From contig NZ_CP103834.1 in assembly GCF_029774175.1 (NCBI RefSeq), forward strand, positions 1,498,501-1,562,500: DNA of 64,000 nucleotides, read 5' to 3'. Source of the stretch: Actinobacillus genomosp. 1. Lineage in GTDB: Bacteria > Pseudomonadota > Gammaproteobacteria > Enterobacterales > Pasteurellaceae. Shown piece by piece: positions 37,511-48,213 of this stretch. Numbering within the stretch: position 1 is the first letter of the stretch; every line of letters begins with the position of its first letter. The notes beneath the pieces were generated by a model, which saw only the letters and a program-made list of their open reading frames with translations, was not told where the DNA came from and made no database searches. Position numbers and translations under genes: made by a program.

Positions 37511-37554
37511 GTGATCCTGATCAACTTAGCCGAATTGAAAGTATAGTCTAATCT
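37511..37554 (+). promoter_or_regulatory. FNR-like site and promoter upstream of hypB
   Basis: GTGATCCTGATCAA (37511-37524) matches the FNR consensus TTGATNNNNATCAA at nine of ten defined bases. Possible -10 hexamers TATAGT (37542-37547) or TAATCT (37549-37554) put the site roughly at -37 to -44, the usual class II activator position. It lies 71 bases upstream of the hypB ATG and fits anaerobic induction of hydrogenase maturation. Confidence 0.6.
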
Positions 37555-37594
37555 CTATAATGATCATCATACCTTGTATTTAGGGAGATAAATT

Positions 37595-38404
37595 ATGTGT
37601 TCGACTTGCGGATGCGGCAGCGCTCAGGTAAAAATCGGAGAATTACCGCATACTCATTATAATGACGGAGAACTTCCCTCAAAATCCCAACCTTCCCATT
37701 CTTTCGCCATAAGAGGCGTTGCCGAAGTGCAAAAATCGAATACGGCAAATGTTCAAACTCGATTACTCAAAATTGAACAAGACGTATTAGGCGAAAATAA
37801 TCAATATGCGCGTTTAAATCATGATTTCTTTAAACAAAACAAGATATTGGCATTAAATTTAGTTTCTAGCCCAGGCTCCGGTAAAACCACATTACTTGCC
37901 TCAACACTCACTTATTTAAAAGAACATAAACAATGTTATGTGATTGAAGGTGATCAGCAAACTGAAAACGATGCAAACCGAATCAGAGCGACGGGAGTGA
38001 CCGCCTTACAAATTAATACCGGTAAAGGCTGTCACTTGGATGCGAAAATGGTGTTAGAAGCGTTAGCGAAATTACAACCGAATCCAAACAGTACCGTGTT
38101 TATCGAAAATGTCGGGAATCTAGTATGCCCCGCCGAATTTGATTTAGGCGAGTTTGCGAAAGTGGCTATTCTCTCGGTAACGGAAGGAGAAGATAAGCCG
38201 CTAAAATATCCGCATATGTTTATGGCGGCAAAACTGATGATTATCAATAAAATAGATCTCTTACCTTACCTCAACTTCGATTTGGAAAAATGTATTGCCT
38301 ATGCAAAACAAGTGAATCCGAATATTCAAATCTTTTGTCTTTCAGCCACGTCCGGCGAAGGGATGAAAGCGTGGTTGGAATGGTTGGAAAACCAAATGGC
38401 TTAA
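37595..38404 (+). CDS. hypB: Hydrogenase nickel-insertion GTPase HypB
   Basis: Delivers nickel to the hydrogenase large subunit together with HypA. The 269-residue protein starts with the high-affinity metal motif CSTCGCGS (Cys2, Cys5, Cys7). It then has the G1 loop [11 protein letters not shown] near residue 91, [13 protein letters not shown], the dimer-interface metal site [24 protein letters not shown], and NKIDLLPYL (the G4 motif). There is no long His-rich stretch, only scattered His near residue 20-45, so nickel storage capacity is probably low. Its stop is 11 bases before hypD; a Shine-Dalgarno overlaps the stop. Confidence 0.96.
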   Translation: MCSTCGCGSAQVKIGELPHTHYNDGELPSKSQPSHSFAIRGVAEVQKSNTANVQTRLLKIEQDVLGENNQYARLNHDFFKQNKILALNLVSSPGSGKTTLLASTLTYLKEHKQCYVIEGDQQTENDANRIRATGVTALQINTGKGCHLDAKMVLEALAKLQPNPNSTVFIENVGNLVCPAEFDLGEFAKVAILSVTEGEDKPLKYPHMFMAAKLMIINKIDLLPYLNFDLEKCIAYAKQVNPNIQIFCLSATSGEGMKAWLEWLENQMA

Positions 38405-38415
38405 GGAATCAGAAA

Positions 38416-39531
38416 ATGCAATTCGTCGATGAGTTTAGAGATCCTGTTTTGGCAGGTAAATTGATCACGCACTTACAGCAATTAATGCAAAAGTTGCCGC
38501 AATTCAGTAAAAAACGACCGCTTTATTTGATGGAAGTATGCGGCGGTCATACCCATACGATTTTTAAGTTCGGTTTAGACCGCATTTTACCGGAAAGCAT
38601 CGAATTTATTCACGGTCCCGGCTGTCCGGTATGCGTACTGCCGATGGGCAGAATAGATGTATGTATTGAAATCGCTCGTCGCCCCGAGGTCATTTTTTGT
38701 ACCTTCGGTGATGCGATGAGAGTAAAAGGCAAACTAGGCTCTTTATTGGATGCTAAAGGACAGGGTGCCGATATTCGTATCGTCTATTCTCCCTTGGATG
38801 CACTCAATATTGCCCGGCAAAATCCGGATAAAAAAGTGGTTTTCTTTTCTCTCGGATTTGAAACGACAATGCCAAGTACGGCGGTAACCCTACAACAAGC
38901 CAAAAAGCAACAGGTAAATAACTTCTTTATTGTTTGCCAAAACATTACGATTATTCCTACATTACGAGAATTATTACGACAAGAGCAAGTATTAATCGAC
39001 GGCTTTATCGCACCGGGTCACGTCAGTATGATTATCGGCACCGCTCCCTATCAACCGCTTGCCGAGCAATATCATAAACCGTTTGTGGTTACCGGCTTTG
39101 AGCCTTTAGATTTATTACAAGCGATTGTGATGCTAGTCGAACAATTCGTCGAGAATCGTTGTGAAGTTGAAAATCAATACAAGCGGATTGTTCAATCCAA
39201 CGGTAATCTAATCGCACAGCAGGCAATGCAAGAAGTCTTTCAATTGAAAAAAAGTAGCGAATGGCGAGGATTAGGCGAAATTGCGGAATCAGGGGTTGAG
39301 CTTACCGAGCAGTATGCGCAATTCGATGCCGAGAAATATTTTAATACGCAGGTACATGCCGTTGCGGATGATCCTCTCGCTCGCTGCGGAGATGTCTTAA
39401 CAGGAAAATGTAAACCGAGTGATTGTCCTTTATTCGGGCAAAAATGTAACCCGGATAGTGCCTATGGTGCATTAATGGTTTCTTCTGAGGGGGCGTGTTC
39501 GGCTTACTATCAATATCGGAGAGAAATATAA
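38416..39531 (+). CDS. hypD: Hydrogenase maturation protein HypD
   Basis: An iron-sulfur protein that, with HypC, carries the Fe(CN)2CO unit. The 371 residues hold CGGHTHTIFKFG and GPGCPVCVLP, which contain the catalytic Cys residues, and the C-terminal 4Fe-4S region CGDVLTGKCKPSDCPLFGQKC. The ATG at 38416 (MQFVDEF) is preferred to earlier in-frame codons that lie inside hypB, because AAGGAA precedes it and the length then matches the family. hypE begins two bases after the stop. hypC, usually beside hypD, is encoded 10 kb away at the end of the hyb cluster. Confidence 0.96.
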   Translation: MQFVDEFRDPVLAGKLITHLQQLMQKLPQFSKKRPLYLMEVCGGHTHTIFKFGLDRILPESIEFIHGPGCPVCVLPMGRIDVCIEIARRPEVIFCTFGDAMRVKGKLGSLLDAKGQGADIRIVYSPLDALNIARQNPDKKVVFFSLGFETTMPSTAVTLQQAKKQQVNNFFIVCQNITIIPTLRELLRQEQVLIDGFIAPGHVSMIIGTAPYQPLAEQYHKPFVVTGFEPLDLLQAIVMLVEQFVENRCEVENQYKRIVQSNGNLIAQQAMQEVFQLKKSSEWRGLGEIAESGVELTEQYAQFDAEKYFNTQVHAVADDPLARCGDVLTGKCKPSDCPLFGQKCNPDSAYGALMVSSEGACSAYYQYRREI

Positions 39532-39532
39532 T

Positions 39533-40546
39533 ATGAGCGATATTATTACGATGTCCCATGGAAACGGCGGACTATTAATGCAAAAATTAATTCAAGAATA
39601 TTTTATGGACGCATTTAATAATCCTCTGCTTTCACAGGCTGAAGATCAAGCTCGCTTACCTTTAACCGCTTTAACATCACAAGGCGACCAACTCGCTTTT
39701 AGTACCGATAGCTTTGTCATAGATCCTATTTTTTTCCCCGGTGGGAATATCGGTAAATTAGCGGTATGCGGTACGGTAAACGATGTTGTGGTAAGCGGTG
39801 CCGTTCCCCTTTATCTTTCATGCGGTTTTATTTTAGAAGAAGGCTTCCCGCTTGAACAGCTAAAGCAAGTGATTAGCGAAATGGCAAATTGCGCTAAAAA
39901 AGCAGGTATTCAAATTGTTACCGGAGATACTAAAGTGGTACCGAAAGGAGCGGCGGATAAAATTTTCATTAATACCAGCGGTATCGGTATCATTCCTGCT
40001 CAAATCCAATGGGGAATGCATCAAATTAAAACGGGCGATAAAATTATTGTAAGCGGCACATTAGGCGATCACGGCGCAACTATTCTGAATTTACGAGAGA
40101 AACTCGGTATCCAGACGGATCTGATTAGCGATTGTAATGTCCTAACGCCGTTAGTCGATTTACTACGCCCGATAGAAGGAATTAAAACCCTTAGAGATGC
40201 AACCAGAGGCGGCGTAAATGCGGTATTACACGAATTTTCACAAAGCAGCGGACTCGGTATGCAAATTTACCAAGATGCGTTACCTATTCGTACTGAGGTA
40301 AGGGGGATATGTGAACTGTTAGGCTTGGAAGCGATAAACTTTGCTAATGAAGGAAAACTCATCGTTATTACAAGTGCCGAAGCGGCACAAGCTGCGTTAT
40401 CCGCTCTCCAGACTCATCCTCTCGGAAAAGATGCTGCAATCATAGGCGAAGTTATTTCCGATAAAAAAGTTCGCTTAATCGGATCTTTCGGACAAAGTCG
40501 TTTATTAGATCTACCGACTATCGAACCTCTACCGCGTATTTGCTAA
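39533..40546 (+). CDS. hypE: Hydrogenase maturation protein HypE
   Basis: Dehydrates its own C-terminal thiocarboxamide to thiocyanate, the source of the cyanide ligands of the NiFe centre. The 337-residue PurM-like protein has MSHGNGG at the N-terminus, FSTDSFVIDPIFFPGGNIG, TGDTKVVPKGAAD, and the characteristic C-terminal PRIC ending in the modified Cys. The ATG lies one base after the hypD stop, so the genes are coupled. It is the last gene of hypB-hypD-hypE, and its partner HypF is encoded convergently on the other strand. Confidence 0.97.
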   Translation: MSDIITMSHGNGGLLMQKLIQEYFMDAFNNPLLSQAEDQARLPLTALTSQGDQLAFSTDSFVIDPIFFPGGNIGKLAVCGTVNDVVVSGAVPLYLSCGFILEEGFPLEQLKQVISEMANCAKKAGIQIVTGDTKVVPKGAADKIFINTSGIGIIPAQIQWGMHQIKTGDKIIVSGTLGDHGATILNLREKLGIQTDLISDCNVLTPLVDLLRPIEGIKTLRDATRGGVNAVLHEFSQSSGLGMQIYQDALPIRTEVRGICELLGLEAINFANEGKLIVITSAEAAQAALSALQTHPLGKDAAIIGEVISDKKVRLIGSFGQSRLLDLPTIEPLPRIC

Positions 40547-40593
40547 GTATAAAAAATCCGTAATATTACGTGGTGATTGAACAAACAGTATTT

Positions 40594-40624
40594 ATAAGGG
40601 CGAATATAACTCGCCCTTATTTAT
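40594..40624. terminator. Bidirectional terminator between hypE and hypF
   Basis: ATAAGGGCGA/TCGCCCTTAT form a perfect 10-bp stem with a seven-base loop. It lies between convergent genes. Confidence 0.8.
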
Positions 40625-40631
40625 ATGAATA

Positions 40632-42926
40632 TTAATAATAACTTGCGATAACTGCCTGCCCGAGAGCTATTCCGCCGTCTCCCATGGGAAATTCATGCCC
40701 AGTCAATAGCTTAAAATCGGATAACATTGATTTAATTAAATAACGCAGTAATCGGTTATGCCACACACCTCCGGACAATACGATAGTTTTAATATGATAT
40801 TTATCCGCTTGTAAACGTGCTAGGTTCGCTAATCCTTGTGCTAACGAATAATGAAAAATCCAAGCTTTTTCTGCCGAAGAAGCCTCCAAAGCCAACCAAT
40901 CCGACCAAAAATCCGCTAAATTTAATTGATTATGTTCATTTAAAGAGATTGTGATACCGTTACGTGAAGTTTTTCCCGTTTGAGCATACTGCCAAGCCAT
41001 ATTTTCCAATTTACAAGCCGCCTCTCCTTCCCAAGTTATCTGATCAGCGACAATACCCAATGCACAGGCTGCCGCATCAAATAAACGACCTGCTGAAGAA
41101 ATCAGTGGCGCATTAATTTTAGCCTCAACCGCTCTAACCAAAGGTTGCCAATTTTTATCTTTAATAATCTGCCGAACTTGTGCATTATTTTGCCAGTTAT
41201 CGACAAAAGCTAAACAATGCGCAAGAAAACTACGCCAAGGTTGTTTAGCGGCAATATCCCCGCCAATCAAAGCAACTTGAGGCAACCCGCCTAAATATTT
41301 GCAACGATTTTTAGAAACTAATAAGCATTCTCCGCCCCATAATTGGGCATTTTCTCCCATTCCGATACCGTCTAAGGCTAAACCGATAACCTGTTCTTCC
41401 AAACAATTATGTTCGGCTAATACGCTAACAATATGAGCATGATGATGCAGTACTTCGACTAACGGAACATTATATTTTTCGGATAAGGTTTTACCCAACT
41501 GATGCGTAAAATAGCCTTGATGTGCATCAACAGCTATCAAATCAGGAGTAAATTGATAAATTTGTTCAAATAATACAATATTATCAATTAATTGCTGTTG
41601 TATTTGTTCATTCTGCATATCACCCAAATGTTGAGTAATCACTGCATTTTCCTTACGTAATAAGCAAAACGTATTTTTTAAATCCGCTCCTAATGCCAAA
41701 ATATTTTTATCATTATTAATAGATAAGGCGGTTTCGTTCGGCACATAGCCGCGTGCTCTGCGTAACGTTTCTTTGCCGTCAAACGATACCCTAACAAGAG
41801 AATCATCGGTTCGTTGTACTATATCTCGATTATGCAGTAACCAGTAATCCGCTAAATCCGCTAACGAGTCGAGAGCATCTCGATTATCCAGCGCGGGAGG
41901 TAACCCGCTACGATTTCCGCTAGTCATAATCAAAGGCATATTCGCTTCATGCATAAGCAAATGCTGTAACGGATTGCTAGGTAACATAACGCCGATTTCA
42001 GCTAAATCTGGAGCGACTAAATCGTGTACTCCGCGCACTTTATGCTTCGCTAATAACACTATCGGTGCCGCACTACTTTGTAATAATAAACGTTCTTCTT
42101 CGGCTAATTCCGTTAGCCAATCAAGATTAGGTACCATTACCGCAAAAGGTTTGCTAGGTCTGACCTTTCTATGACGTAATAAATCTATCGTTTTCGCTTG
42201 AGTAGCATCACAAGCCAAATGAAATCCGCCTAATCCTTTAACTGCAACAATGTAGCCTTGGCGTAATTTATCGGCTGCGGCTAAAATTGCCGGATAATTT
42301 TGCGCTATTTGCTCCGTTTTATTGCAAAGCATGATGTGAGGTCCGCATTCGGGACAAGCATTAGGTTGTGCGTGGAATCTTCTGTCCGCCGGATCTTTAT
42401 ATTCTCGTTTGCAAGTATCGCAAAACTTAAAATCACGCATCGAGGTATTTTGGCGATCGTAGGGAATCGCTCGAATAATCGTAAAACGAGGTCCGCAATG
42501 AGTACAGTTGGTAAAAGGATAATGGAAGCGACGGTTATTCTCATCGAATATTTCATTCAAGCAAGCAGGACAAGTTGCCGCATCCGGAATTACTTGAGTA
42601 TCCATTTGACTGTTTTCACTTTCACGAATTAAAAATAAATTCGCATCAATAATGGAATCCCATTCGCTATGCTTAATTTGTAATGAGGTAATCTGCGCTA
42701 ACGGCGGAAGTTTATTTTGTAAAGCATATAAAAAGGCATTGAACTTCTCTGAAGTTTTTTCTTTTTCATCAGCTAAAATTCTAATCAAAACACCCTGTCC
42801 GTCATTATTTACATCGCCGGATAACTGATATTCGTTTGCCAACTGCCATACAAACGGACGAAAACCGACACCTTGTACTTTTCCTTTTACTCTAATTTCA
42901 AGGCCGCTATATACCATATTCCTCAT
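40632..42926 (-). CDS. hypF: Carbamoyltransferase HypF
   Basis: Makes carbamoyl-AMP from carbamoyl phosphate and transfers the carbamoyl group to HypE. The protein is about 764 residues: an N-terminal acylphosphatase domain (GKVQGVGFRPFVWQ), two zinc-finger units (CPACLNEIF, CTHCGPRF, CDTCKREY, CPECGPHI), a YrdC-like domain (KGLGGFHLACDA, MTSGNRSGLPP) and a C-terminal Kae1-like domain (EVLHHHAHIVSVLAEH, GGVWHNRLL). The start at 42926 has GAGGAAAA upstream; the frame extends 13 codons further without a binding site. Its reversed orientation, facing away from hybO, gives it a separate promoter. Confidence 0.95.
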   Translation of the reverse strand: MRNMVYSGLEIRVKGKVQGVGFRPFVWQLANEYQLSGDVNNDGQGVLIRILADEKEKTSEKFNAFLYALQNKLPPLAQITSLQIKHSEWDSIIDANLFLIRESENSQMDTQVIPDAATCPACLNEIFDENNRRFHYPFTNCTHCGPRFTIIRAIPYDRQNTSMRDFKFCDTCKREYKDPADRRFHAQPNACPECGPHIMLCNKTEQIAQNYPAILAAADKLRQGYIVAVKGLGGFHLACDATQAKTIDLLRHRKVRPSKPFAVMVPNLDWLTELAEEERLLLQSSAAPIVLLAKHKVRGVHDLVAPDLAEIGVMLPSNPLQHLLMHEANMPLIMTSGNRSGLPPALDNRDALDSLADLADYWLLHNRDIVQRTDDSLVRVSFDGKETLRRARGYVPNETALSINNDKNILALGADLKNTFCLLRKENAVITQHLGDMQNEQIQQQLIDNIVLFEQIYQFTPDLIAVDAHQGYFTHQLGKTLSEKYNVPLVEVLHHHAHIVSVLAEHNCLEEQVIGLALDGIGMGENAQLWGGECLLVSKNRCKYLGGLPQVALIGGDIAAKQPWRSFLAHCLAFVDNWQNNAQVRQIIKDKNWQPLVRAVEAKINAPLISSAGRLFDAAACALGIVADQITWEGEAACKLENMAWQYAQTGKTSRNGITISLNEHNQLNLADFWSDWLALEASSAEKAWIFHYSLAQGLANLARLQADKYHIKTIVLSGGVWHNRLLRYLIKSMLSDFKLLTGHEFPMGDGGIALGQAVIASYY

Positions 42927-43005
42927 TACTATTTTCCTCACTTTAAATAATATTATTTTAATCATTTTAGCAGCGGTAAATTAATACTCCCGATTTAAGA
43001 AAACA

Positions 43006-43019
43006 ATGATTCTCATCAA
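43006..43019. promoter_or_regulatory. FNR-like site between hypF and hybO
   Basis: ATGATTCTCATCAA matches TTGATNNNNATCAA at nine of ten positions. It is 80 bases from the hypF start and 142 from hybO, so it suits hypF directly, and hybO only with a longer leader. Confidence 0.45.
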
Positions 43020-43086
43020 TAAATAGTATGCTTAATGCCAGCTACCTATTTAGGTGTAATTTCTGAAAAAACCTTAATTTTTATGA

Positions 43087-43103
43087 GATAAATCAAATTT
43101 ATC
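43087..43103. promoter_or_regulatory. Perfect 7-3-7 palindrome upstream of hybO
   Basis: GATAAAT-CAA-ATTTATC is an exact inverted repeat about 58 bases before the hybO ATG. It lies upstream of a TATAAA element at 43135-43140. It does not match the FNR, CRP or Fur consensus well; the binding protein is unknown. Confidence 0.4.
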
Positions 43104-43160
43104 GCATATTAAAGAGCCTATGATCAGCCCATATATAAAATGTGTATTTAGGAGTGAAAT

Positions 43161-44303
43161 ATGCAACGATATGATGACCTGTTTTCTGCTCTTACCGATG
43201 TTTCTCGTCGGGATTTTATGAAATTATGTACCGCCTTAGCAGCTACAATGGGGTTAAATGCTAAAGCAAGCGCAGAAATGACTAATGCCTTAACAAACCC
43301 GCAACGTCCTCCGGTAATTTGGATTGGTGCACAAGAATGTACCGGTTGTACGGAATCCCTATTACGAGCAACCCATCCTACGGTAGAAAATCTCGTGTTG
43401 GATTTAATTTCTCTTGAATACCATGAAGTGCTATCAGCAGCTTTCGGTGAACAAGCGGAAGATAACAAACATAATGCAATGCATAAATATAAAGGTCAGT
43501 ATATTTTAGTCGTGGACGGTTCGATTCCGGTTAAAGATGACGGCATATACTGTATGATTGCGGGCAAACCCGTTTTAGAACATATTAAAGAAGCCGCTAA
43601 AGATGCAATGGCAATCATTGCTATCGGTTCATGCGCTGCGTGGGGCGGCGTTCCTTCCAGCGGTAATAATCCGACCGGTGCAAGCAGTTTATCGGATATC
43701 CTACTGGGTATGCCGATTATTAATATCCCCGGCTGTCCTCCTAATCCTCATAATTTCTTGGCAACCGTCGCCTATATTATTACCTATAAAAAATTACCGA
43801 ATATGGACAAACTTAATCGTCCGCTATTCGCTTACGACAGACTTATTCATGAAAACTGTTATAGAAGACCGCACTTTGATGCGGGAAGATTTGCTCGTGA
43901 ATACGGTGATGAGGGACACAGACAAGGTTGGTGTTTATATCATTTAGGTTGTAAAGGGCCTGAAACTTACGGTAACTGTTCAACCCTTGAGTTTTGTGAT
44001 GTCGGCGGTAATAACTGGCCGGTCGGTATAGGCCATCCTTGCTATGGCTGTAATGAACAGGGTGTCGGATTTACCAAAGGTATTTTCCAATTAGCTACGG
44101 TGGAGAATCCGACTCCAAGAGTGGATAAACCTAGCGTAAACATCACTGAGGGAGGTTCTGCCTCTAAAACTGTTATCGGTTTACTCGGCGGAGCCGCCGG
44201 CGTACTTACCGGGGTAAGTGTAATGACATTACGTAGTTTGAGTATCCAACACAAAGCCCAACAGCAAGCCTCAAATAATTCTCGGGAACAATATCATGAA
44301 TAG
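43161..44303 (+). CDS. hybO: [NiFe] hydrogenase-2 small subunit
   Basis: The electron-transfer subunit of the membrane-bound uptake hydrogenase. It carries three iron-sulfur clusters between the NiFe site in HybC and HybA/HybB. The 380 residues begin with a twin-arginine signal (S15-R-R-D-F-M-K21 then a hydrophobic stretch and KASAEM). Cys ligands are seen in [13 protein letters not shown], the IGSCAAWGG region, GCPPNPHNF, and the C-terminal half ([26 protein letters not shown]). A hydrophobic C-terminal anchor lies near residues 340-362. The length and the sequence [13 protein letters not shown] match E. coli HybO. AGGAG precedes the ATG. Its last eight bases overlap hybA. Confidence 0.96.
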   Translation: MQRYDDLFSALTDVSRRDFMKLCTALAATMGLNAKASAEMTNALTNPQRPPVIWIGAQECTGCTESLLRATHPTVENLVLDLISLEYHEVLSAAFGEQAEDNKHNAMHKYKGQYILVVDGSIPVKDDGIYCMIAGKPVLEHIKEAAKDAMAIIAIGSCAAWGGVPSSGNNPTGASSLSDILLGMPIINIPGCPPNPHNFLATVAYIITYKKLPNMDKLNRPLFAYDRLIHENCYRRPHFDAGRFAREYGDEGHRQGWCLYHLGCKGPETYGNCSTLEFCDVGGNNWPVGIGHPCYGCNEQGVGFTKGIFQLATVENPTPRVDKPSVNITEGGSASKTVIGLLGGAAGVLTGVSVMTLRSLSIQHKAQQQASNNSREQYHE

Positions 44304-45333
44304 ACGTAAGTTTCTAAAAGTGGGTATCGGCGGCGGATTAGCCTCCGGTCTTACGCCGAACGTCGCTAACGCCCAAGCGGAAAATCGCCCTCGGATACCG
44401 ACCGCCGTCGGTATGTTATATGACTCCACACTCTGTGTCGGTTGCCAAGCTTGTGTCGCCGAATGTCAAAATTTAAATAAAACGGCGATTAATCCTGTGG
44501 GAGAGCAAACTTGGTCGAATAACGATAAATTATCGCCTTTTACTCGTAACATTATTCAAGTTTGGTCAAATGGGGAAGGTAAATATAAAGATCAGGTTGA
44601 TAACGGTTACGCTTACATTAAAAAGCAATGCATGCACTGTGTTGAACCCAATTGCGTAACGGCTTGTCCGGTACAAGCGCTTACGAAAGATTCAAAAACC
44701 GGTATCGTCAATTATGATCCGGATATTTGTACCGGTTGTCGTTATTGTATGGTCGCTTGTCCGTTTAACGTACCTAAATACGATTATAACAATCCGTTCG
44801 GCGAAATCAGTAAATGTGAACTGTGTAACCAAAAAGGATTGGAGCGTATTGATAAAGGCGAAAATCCGGGTTGCTGTCAAGTTTGTCCGACCGGCGCAAT
44901 TATTTACGGTAGTTATAATGACTTATTGGCCGAAGCCAAACGTCGCTTAACTTTACTCAGAGGCACAGAGTACGATTATCCTCGTCAAACGGTGGATAGC
45001 AAAGATACTTATAAAGCTAAAGTTCCTTTATATCAGCAACATATTTACGGAGAAACCGAAGGCGGTGGTACGCAAGTGCTGGTACTTAGCGGTGTTCCGC
45101 ATGAAAATTTAGACTTACCTCCGTTGGATGAATTAGCGACAGGTACACGAGCGGCTCATTTACAGCATACTTTGTATAAAGGCATGATACTACCGTTAGT
45201 TGCTTTAGCAGGACTAACGGCAATGACCTATAGAAGTTTACATGCGGACAAAATAGAAGCTAAAAAACAAGAATGGAAATTAGCTCGTGAACAAATGAAA
45301 GTAGAAGAAGATAAGGAGGATCACCATGGCTAA
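44296..45333 (+). CDS. hybA: Hydrogenase-2 ferredoxin-like subunit HybA
   Basis: A periplasm-facing electron-transfer subunit linking HybO to the quinone-reducing HybB. The 345 residues begin with a twin-arginine signal ([10 protein letters not shown] to NVANAQ). Four iron-sulfur cluster motifs follow: [38 protein letters not shown] and CELCNQK with [11 protein letters not shown]-terminal membrane helix is near residues 293-313. It overlaps hybO (eight bases) and hybB (eight bases), so expression is coupled. The layout equals E. coli hybOABC. Confidence 0.95.
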   Translation: MNRRKFLKVGIGGGLASGLTPNVANAQAENRPRIPTAVGMLYDSTLCVGCQACVAECQNLNKTAINPVGEQTWSNNDKLSPFTRNIIQVWSNGEGKYKDQVDNGYAYIKKQCMHCVEPNCVTACPVQALTKDSKTGIVNYDPDICTGCRYCMVACPFNVPKYDYNNPFGEISKCELCNQKGLERIDKGENPGCCQVCPTGAIIYGSYNDLLAEAKRRLTLLRGTEYDYPRQTVDSKDTYKAKVPLYQQHIYGETEGGGTQVLVLSGVPHENLDLPPLDELATGTRAAHLQHTLYKGMILPLVALAGLTAMTYRSLHADKIEAKKQEWKLAREQMKVEEDKEDHHG

Positions 45334-46507
45334 AGCTCGTCCTCTCGGCGGTCGTTTAATATCAATTCCCGTATTAGTATTTGCACCGCTTGCTGCTATT
45401 TGTGCGTTATTAATTTTACGCCGTCTGATTTTTGGTATCGGTTCCGTTACCGAACTGAACGGCGGTTATCCTTGGGGGCTATGGATTGGTTTTGACTTAT
45501 TGGTCGGAACGGGTCTAGCTTGCGGAGGCTGGGCATTAGCGTGGACGGTATATGTTTTTAATAAAGGAAAATATCATCCTTTAGTACGACCTGCATTGTT
45601 AGCCAGTTTATTCGGATATACCCTAGGCGGATTATCCATCACTATCGATATGGGACGTTATTGGCATCTACCTTATTTTTTCATGCCCGGACAATTTAAT
45701 ACCTCTTCCGTATTATTTGAAACAGCGGCATGTATGACCGTTTATATCTGTGTTGTAACCTTAGAATTTGCACCGGTTATTTTAGGTTATTTCGGTTTGA
45801 AAAAATGGTTTGATAAGCTCAATAAAATCATGTTCTTCCTCGTTGCGTTAGGTGCTTTATTACCGATGATGCACCAATCCTCAATGGGTTCTCTGATGAT
45901 TGTTGCAGGTCATAAAGTACACCCGGTATGGCAAAGCTATGAAATGTTACCGATCTTTTCGTTATTTACGGCATTTATTATGGGATTTTCCATTATCATT
46001 TTTGAAGGTTCATTAGTAAAAGCGGGATTAGCGGGTAAAGCACCGGATGAAAGACACTTATTTACACGTTTAGCCAGAGTGGCGGCAATCCTCATCGGAT
46101 TATTTATCGTCGTTCGTTTCGGAGAATTAATTTATAACGATAAATTACATTATGTCTTACAAGGCGATTTCTATTCATTAATGTTTTGGTTAGAAGTAGG
46201 TTTACTGTCTTTACCTATTTTCACACTCTTCTTAGGCGACAAATTTTCCGATAGCCGTTGGTTGTTTATCTCGGCCCTTTGTATGATCGGCGGTTCTGCA
46301 TTATGGCGTATGAATTATTCCATCATTATGTTTGATCCGGGCATGGGCTACGATTACTTCCCGTCGGCACCGGAACTATTAATTTCAATCGGGTTTATTT
46401 CTATTGAAATTTGCGCCTACATATTAATTGTTCGATTATTCCCTGTATTACCAGTTATCCAAGAAGCACATCAAGAAAATAATATCCAATCCGGAGTGAG
46501 AGTATGA
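45326..46507 (+). CDS. hybB: Hydrogenase-2 membrane subunit HybB (NrfD-like)
   Basis: An integral membrane protein that passes electrons to menaquinone. The 393 residues contain about ten hydrophobic helices with no heme ligands expected, typical of the NrfD/PsrC superfamily. The start [22 protein letters not shown] and the segment [24 protein letters not shown] match HybB. GGAGG precedes the ATG, which lies inside the end of hybA. The stop overlaps the hybC start by four bases (ATGA). Confidence 0.95.
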   Translation: MAKARPLGGRLISIPVLVFAPLAAICALLILRRLIFGIGSVTELNGGYPWGLWIGFDLLVGTGLACGGWALAWTVYVFNKGKYHPLVRPALLASLFGYTLGGLSITIDMGRYWHLPYFFMPGQFNTSSVLFETAACMTVYICVVTLEFAPVILGYFGLKKWFDKLNKIMFFLVALGALLPMMHQSSMGSLMIVAGHKVHPVWQSYEMLPIFSLFTAFIMGFSIIIFEGSLVKAGLAGKAPDERHLFTRLARVAAILIGLFIVVRFGELIYNDKLHYVLQGDFYSLMFWLEVGLLSLPIFTLFLGDKFSDSRWLFISALCMIGGSALWRMNYSIIMFDPGMGYDYFPSAPELLISIGFISIEICAYILIVRLFPVLPVIQEAHQENNIQSGVRV

Positions 46508-48213
46508 CAACTAAACAACGTATTACTATTGATCCGGTGACTCGTATTGAAGGTCACCTACGTATCGATTGTGAAATTGAAGACGGCAAAGTAACCAATG
46601 CTTGGTCGTCAGGTACCATGTGGCGAGGCATGGAAAATATTATTCAGGGTAAAGACCCTCGTGATGCTTGGATGATAATGCAACGAATTTGCGGCGTTTG
46701 TACGACGGTACACGCTATTGTTAGTGTTAGAGCCGTAGAAGACGCTATCGGAGCTAAAGTACCGTTAAATGCGCAATATATTCGTAATATGATTTTAGCC
46801 GCACATACGATGCATGACCATATCGTACATTTTTATCAACTTTCCGCAATGGACTGGGTGGATATTACTTCTGCTCTAAAAGCCGATCCTGAAAAAGCGG
46901 AAGCGATGCTGAAAGGTGTTTCAACTTGGTCGCTAAACAGTGCGAATGAATTCCGTAACGTACAAAATAAATTAAAAGCGTTAGTTGCGAGCGGGCAATT
47001 AGGTATTTTTGCCAACGGATATTTCGGTCATCCGGCAATGAAATTACCGCCGGAAGTAAACTTAATTGCGGTCGCCCACTATTTACAAGCGTTAGAATGC
47101 CAGCGTGACGCTAACCGTATCGTAGCGTTATTAGGTAGTAAAACGCCTCATATTCAAAACTTAGCAATAGGCGGTGTCGCTAATCCGATTAACTTAGACG
47201 CTCAATCCGTACTCAACTTAGAACGTTTAATGTTCGTTAAAAGTTGTATAGATAAATTAAACGATTTCGTGAACCAAGTTTATAAAATCGATACCGCAGT
47301 TATTGCCGCACATTATCCGGAATGGCTACAGTTAGGTAAAACATCACGTAATTACTTATCCGTACCGGAATATCCTTTAAATGAAGACAATACTAAATTT
47401 GTACTTTCCGGCGGTTATATTGAAAACGGAGACTTATCTTCTTTCCGTAATATCGCCGATTATAAAGACGAATTCCTATTGAAAGGTATTAAAGAAAGCG
47501 GAAAACATGCATGGTATGAAGATGATGAGGCTTTAGAACCGTGGGCTGGTTTAACTCGTCCTAAATATACCGGTTGGCAAGAAGACGGGAAATATTCTTG
47601 GGTAAAAGCACCTTCTTTTTATAATAAAGTCGTTGAAGTCGGACCGTTAGCTTATCTAATGTGCGGATTAGCAACCGAAAATAAATTAACCGTAAAACAC
47701 TTCAATGAAGTGAAAAACTTATATAAAACACTTACGCAAAACGAATTATCCGTTGATGATTTACATTCTACATTAGGACGTATCATCGGACGTACCGTGC
47801 ATTGTTGTACTCTTAACGATCTACTTGTTCAACAATGGCAATTATTGATAGAGAATATCGGTAGGGGTGATACCGATGCTTACTTAAAAGCGGAAATTCC
47901 ACCGACAGGCGAATTTAAAGGTGTTGGCTTTAGTGAGGTACCTAGAGGAATGTTATCTCACTGGATTGTAATCAAAGACGGTAAAATTGCTAATTACCAA
48001 GCCGTAGTACCATCCACTTGGAATTCCGGTCCGAGAAACCAAGATGATGAAATGGGTCCTTATGAACTCTCTTTAATCGGCACGCCTGTCGCCGATCCGA
48101 AGAAACCTTTAGAAATTGTTCGTACGATTCACTCGTTTGACCCTTGTATGTCTTGTGCCGTACATGTCGTTAATACCGAAACCGACGAAGTAACCGAAGT
48201 TAAGGTACTATAA
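46504..48213 (+). CDS. hybC: [NiFe] hydrogenase-2 large subunit
   Basis: The catalytic subunit that splits H2 at the NiFe(CN)2CO site. The 569-residue precursor has the N-terminal ligand motif RICGVCTTVH (residues 61-70) and the C-terminal DPCMSCAVH. These supply the four Cys that bind Ni and Fe. The tail after His (VVNTETDEVTEVKVL, 15 residues) is the extension removed by HybD after metal insertion. It has no signal peptide and is exported with HybO by the Tat system. It overlaps hybB by four bases and hybD by one (TAATG). Confidence 0.97.
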   Translation: MTTKQRITIDPVTRIEGHLRIDCEIEDGKVTNAWSSGTMWRGMENIIQGKDPRDAWMIMQRICGVCTTVHAIVSVRAVEDAIGAKVPLNAQYIRNMILAAHTMHDHIVHFYQLSAMDWVDITSALKADPEKAEAMLKGVSTWSLNSANEFRNVQNKLKALVASGQLGIFANGYFGHPAMKLPPEVNLIAVAHYLQALECQRDANRIVALLGSKTPHIQNLAIGGVANPINLDAQSVLNLERLMFVKSCIDKLNDFVNQVYKIDTAVIAAHYPEWLQLGKTSRNYLSVPEYPLNEDNTKFVLSGGYIENGDLSSFRNIADYKDEFLLKGIKESGKHAWYEDDEALEPWAGLTRPKYTGWQEDGKYSWVKAPSFYNKVVEVGPLAYLMCGLATENKLTVKHFNEVKNLYKTLTQNELSVDDLHSTLGRIIGRTVHCCTLNDLLVQQWQLLIENIGRGDTDAYLKAEIPPTGEFKGVGFSEVPRGMLSHWIVIKDGKIANYQAVVPSTWNSGPRNQDDEMGPYELSLIGTPVADPKKPLEIVRTIHSFDPCMSCAVHVVNTETDEVTEVKVL

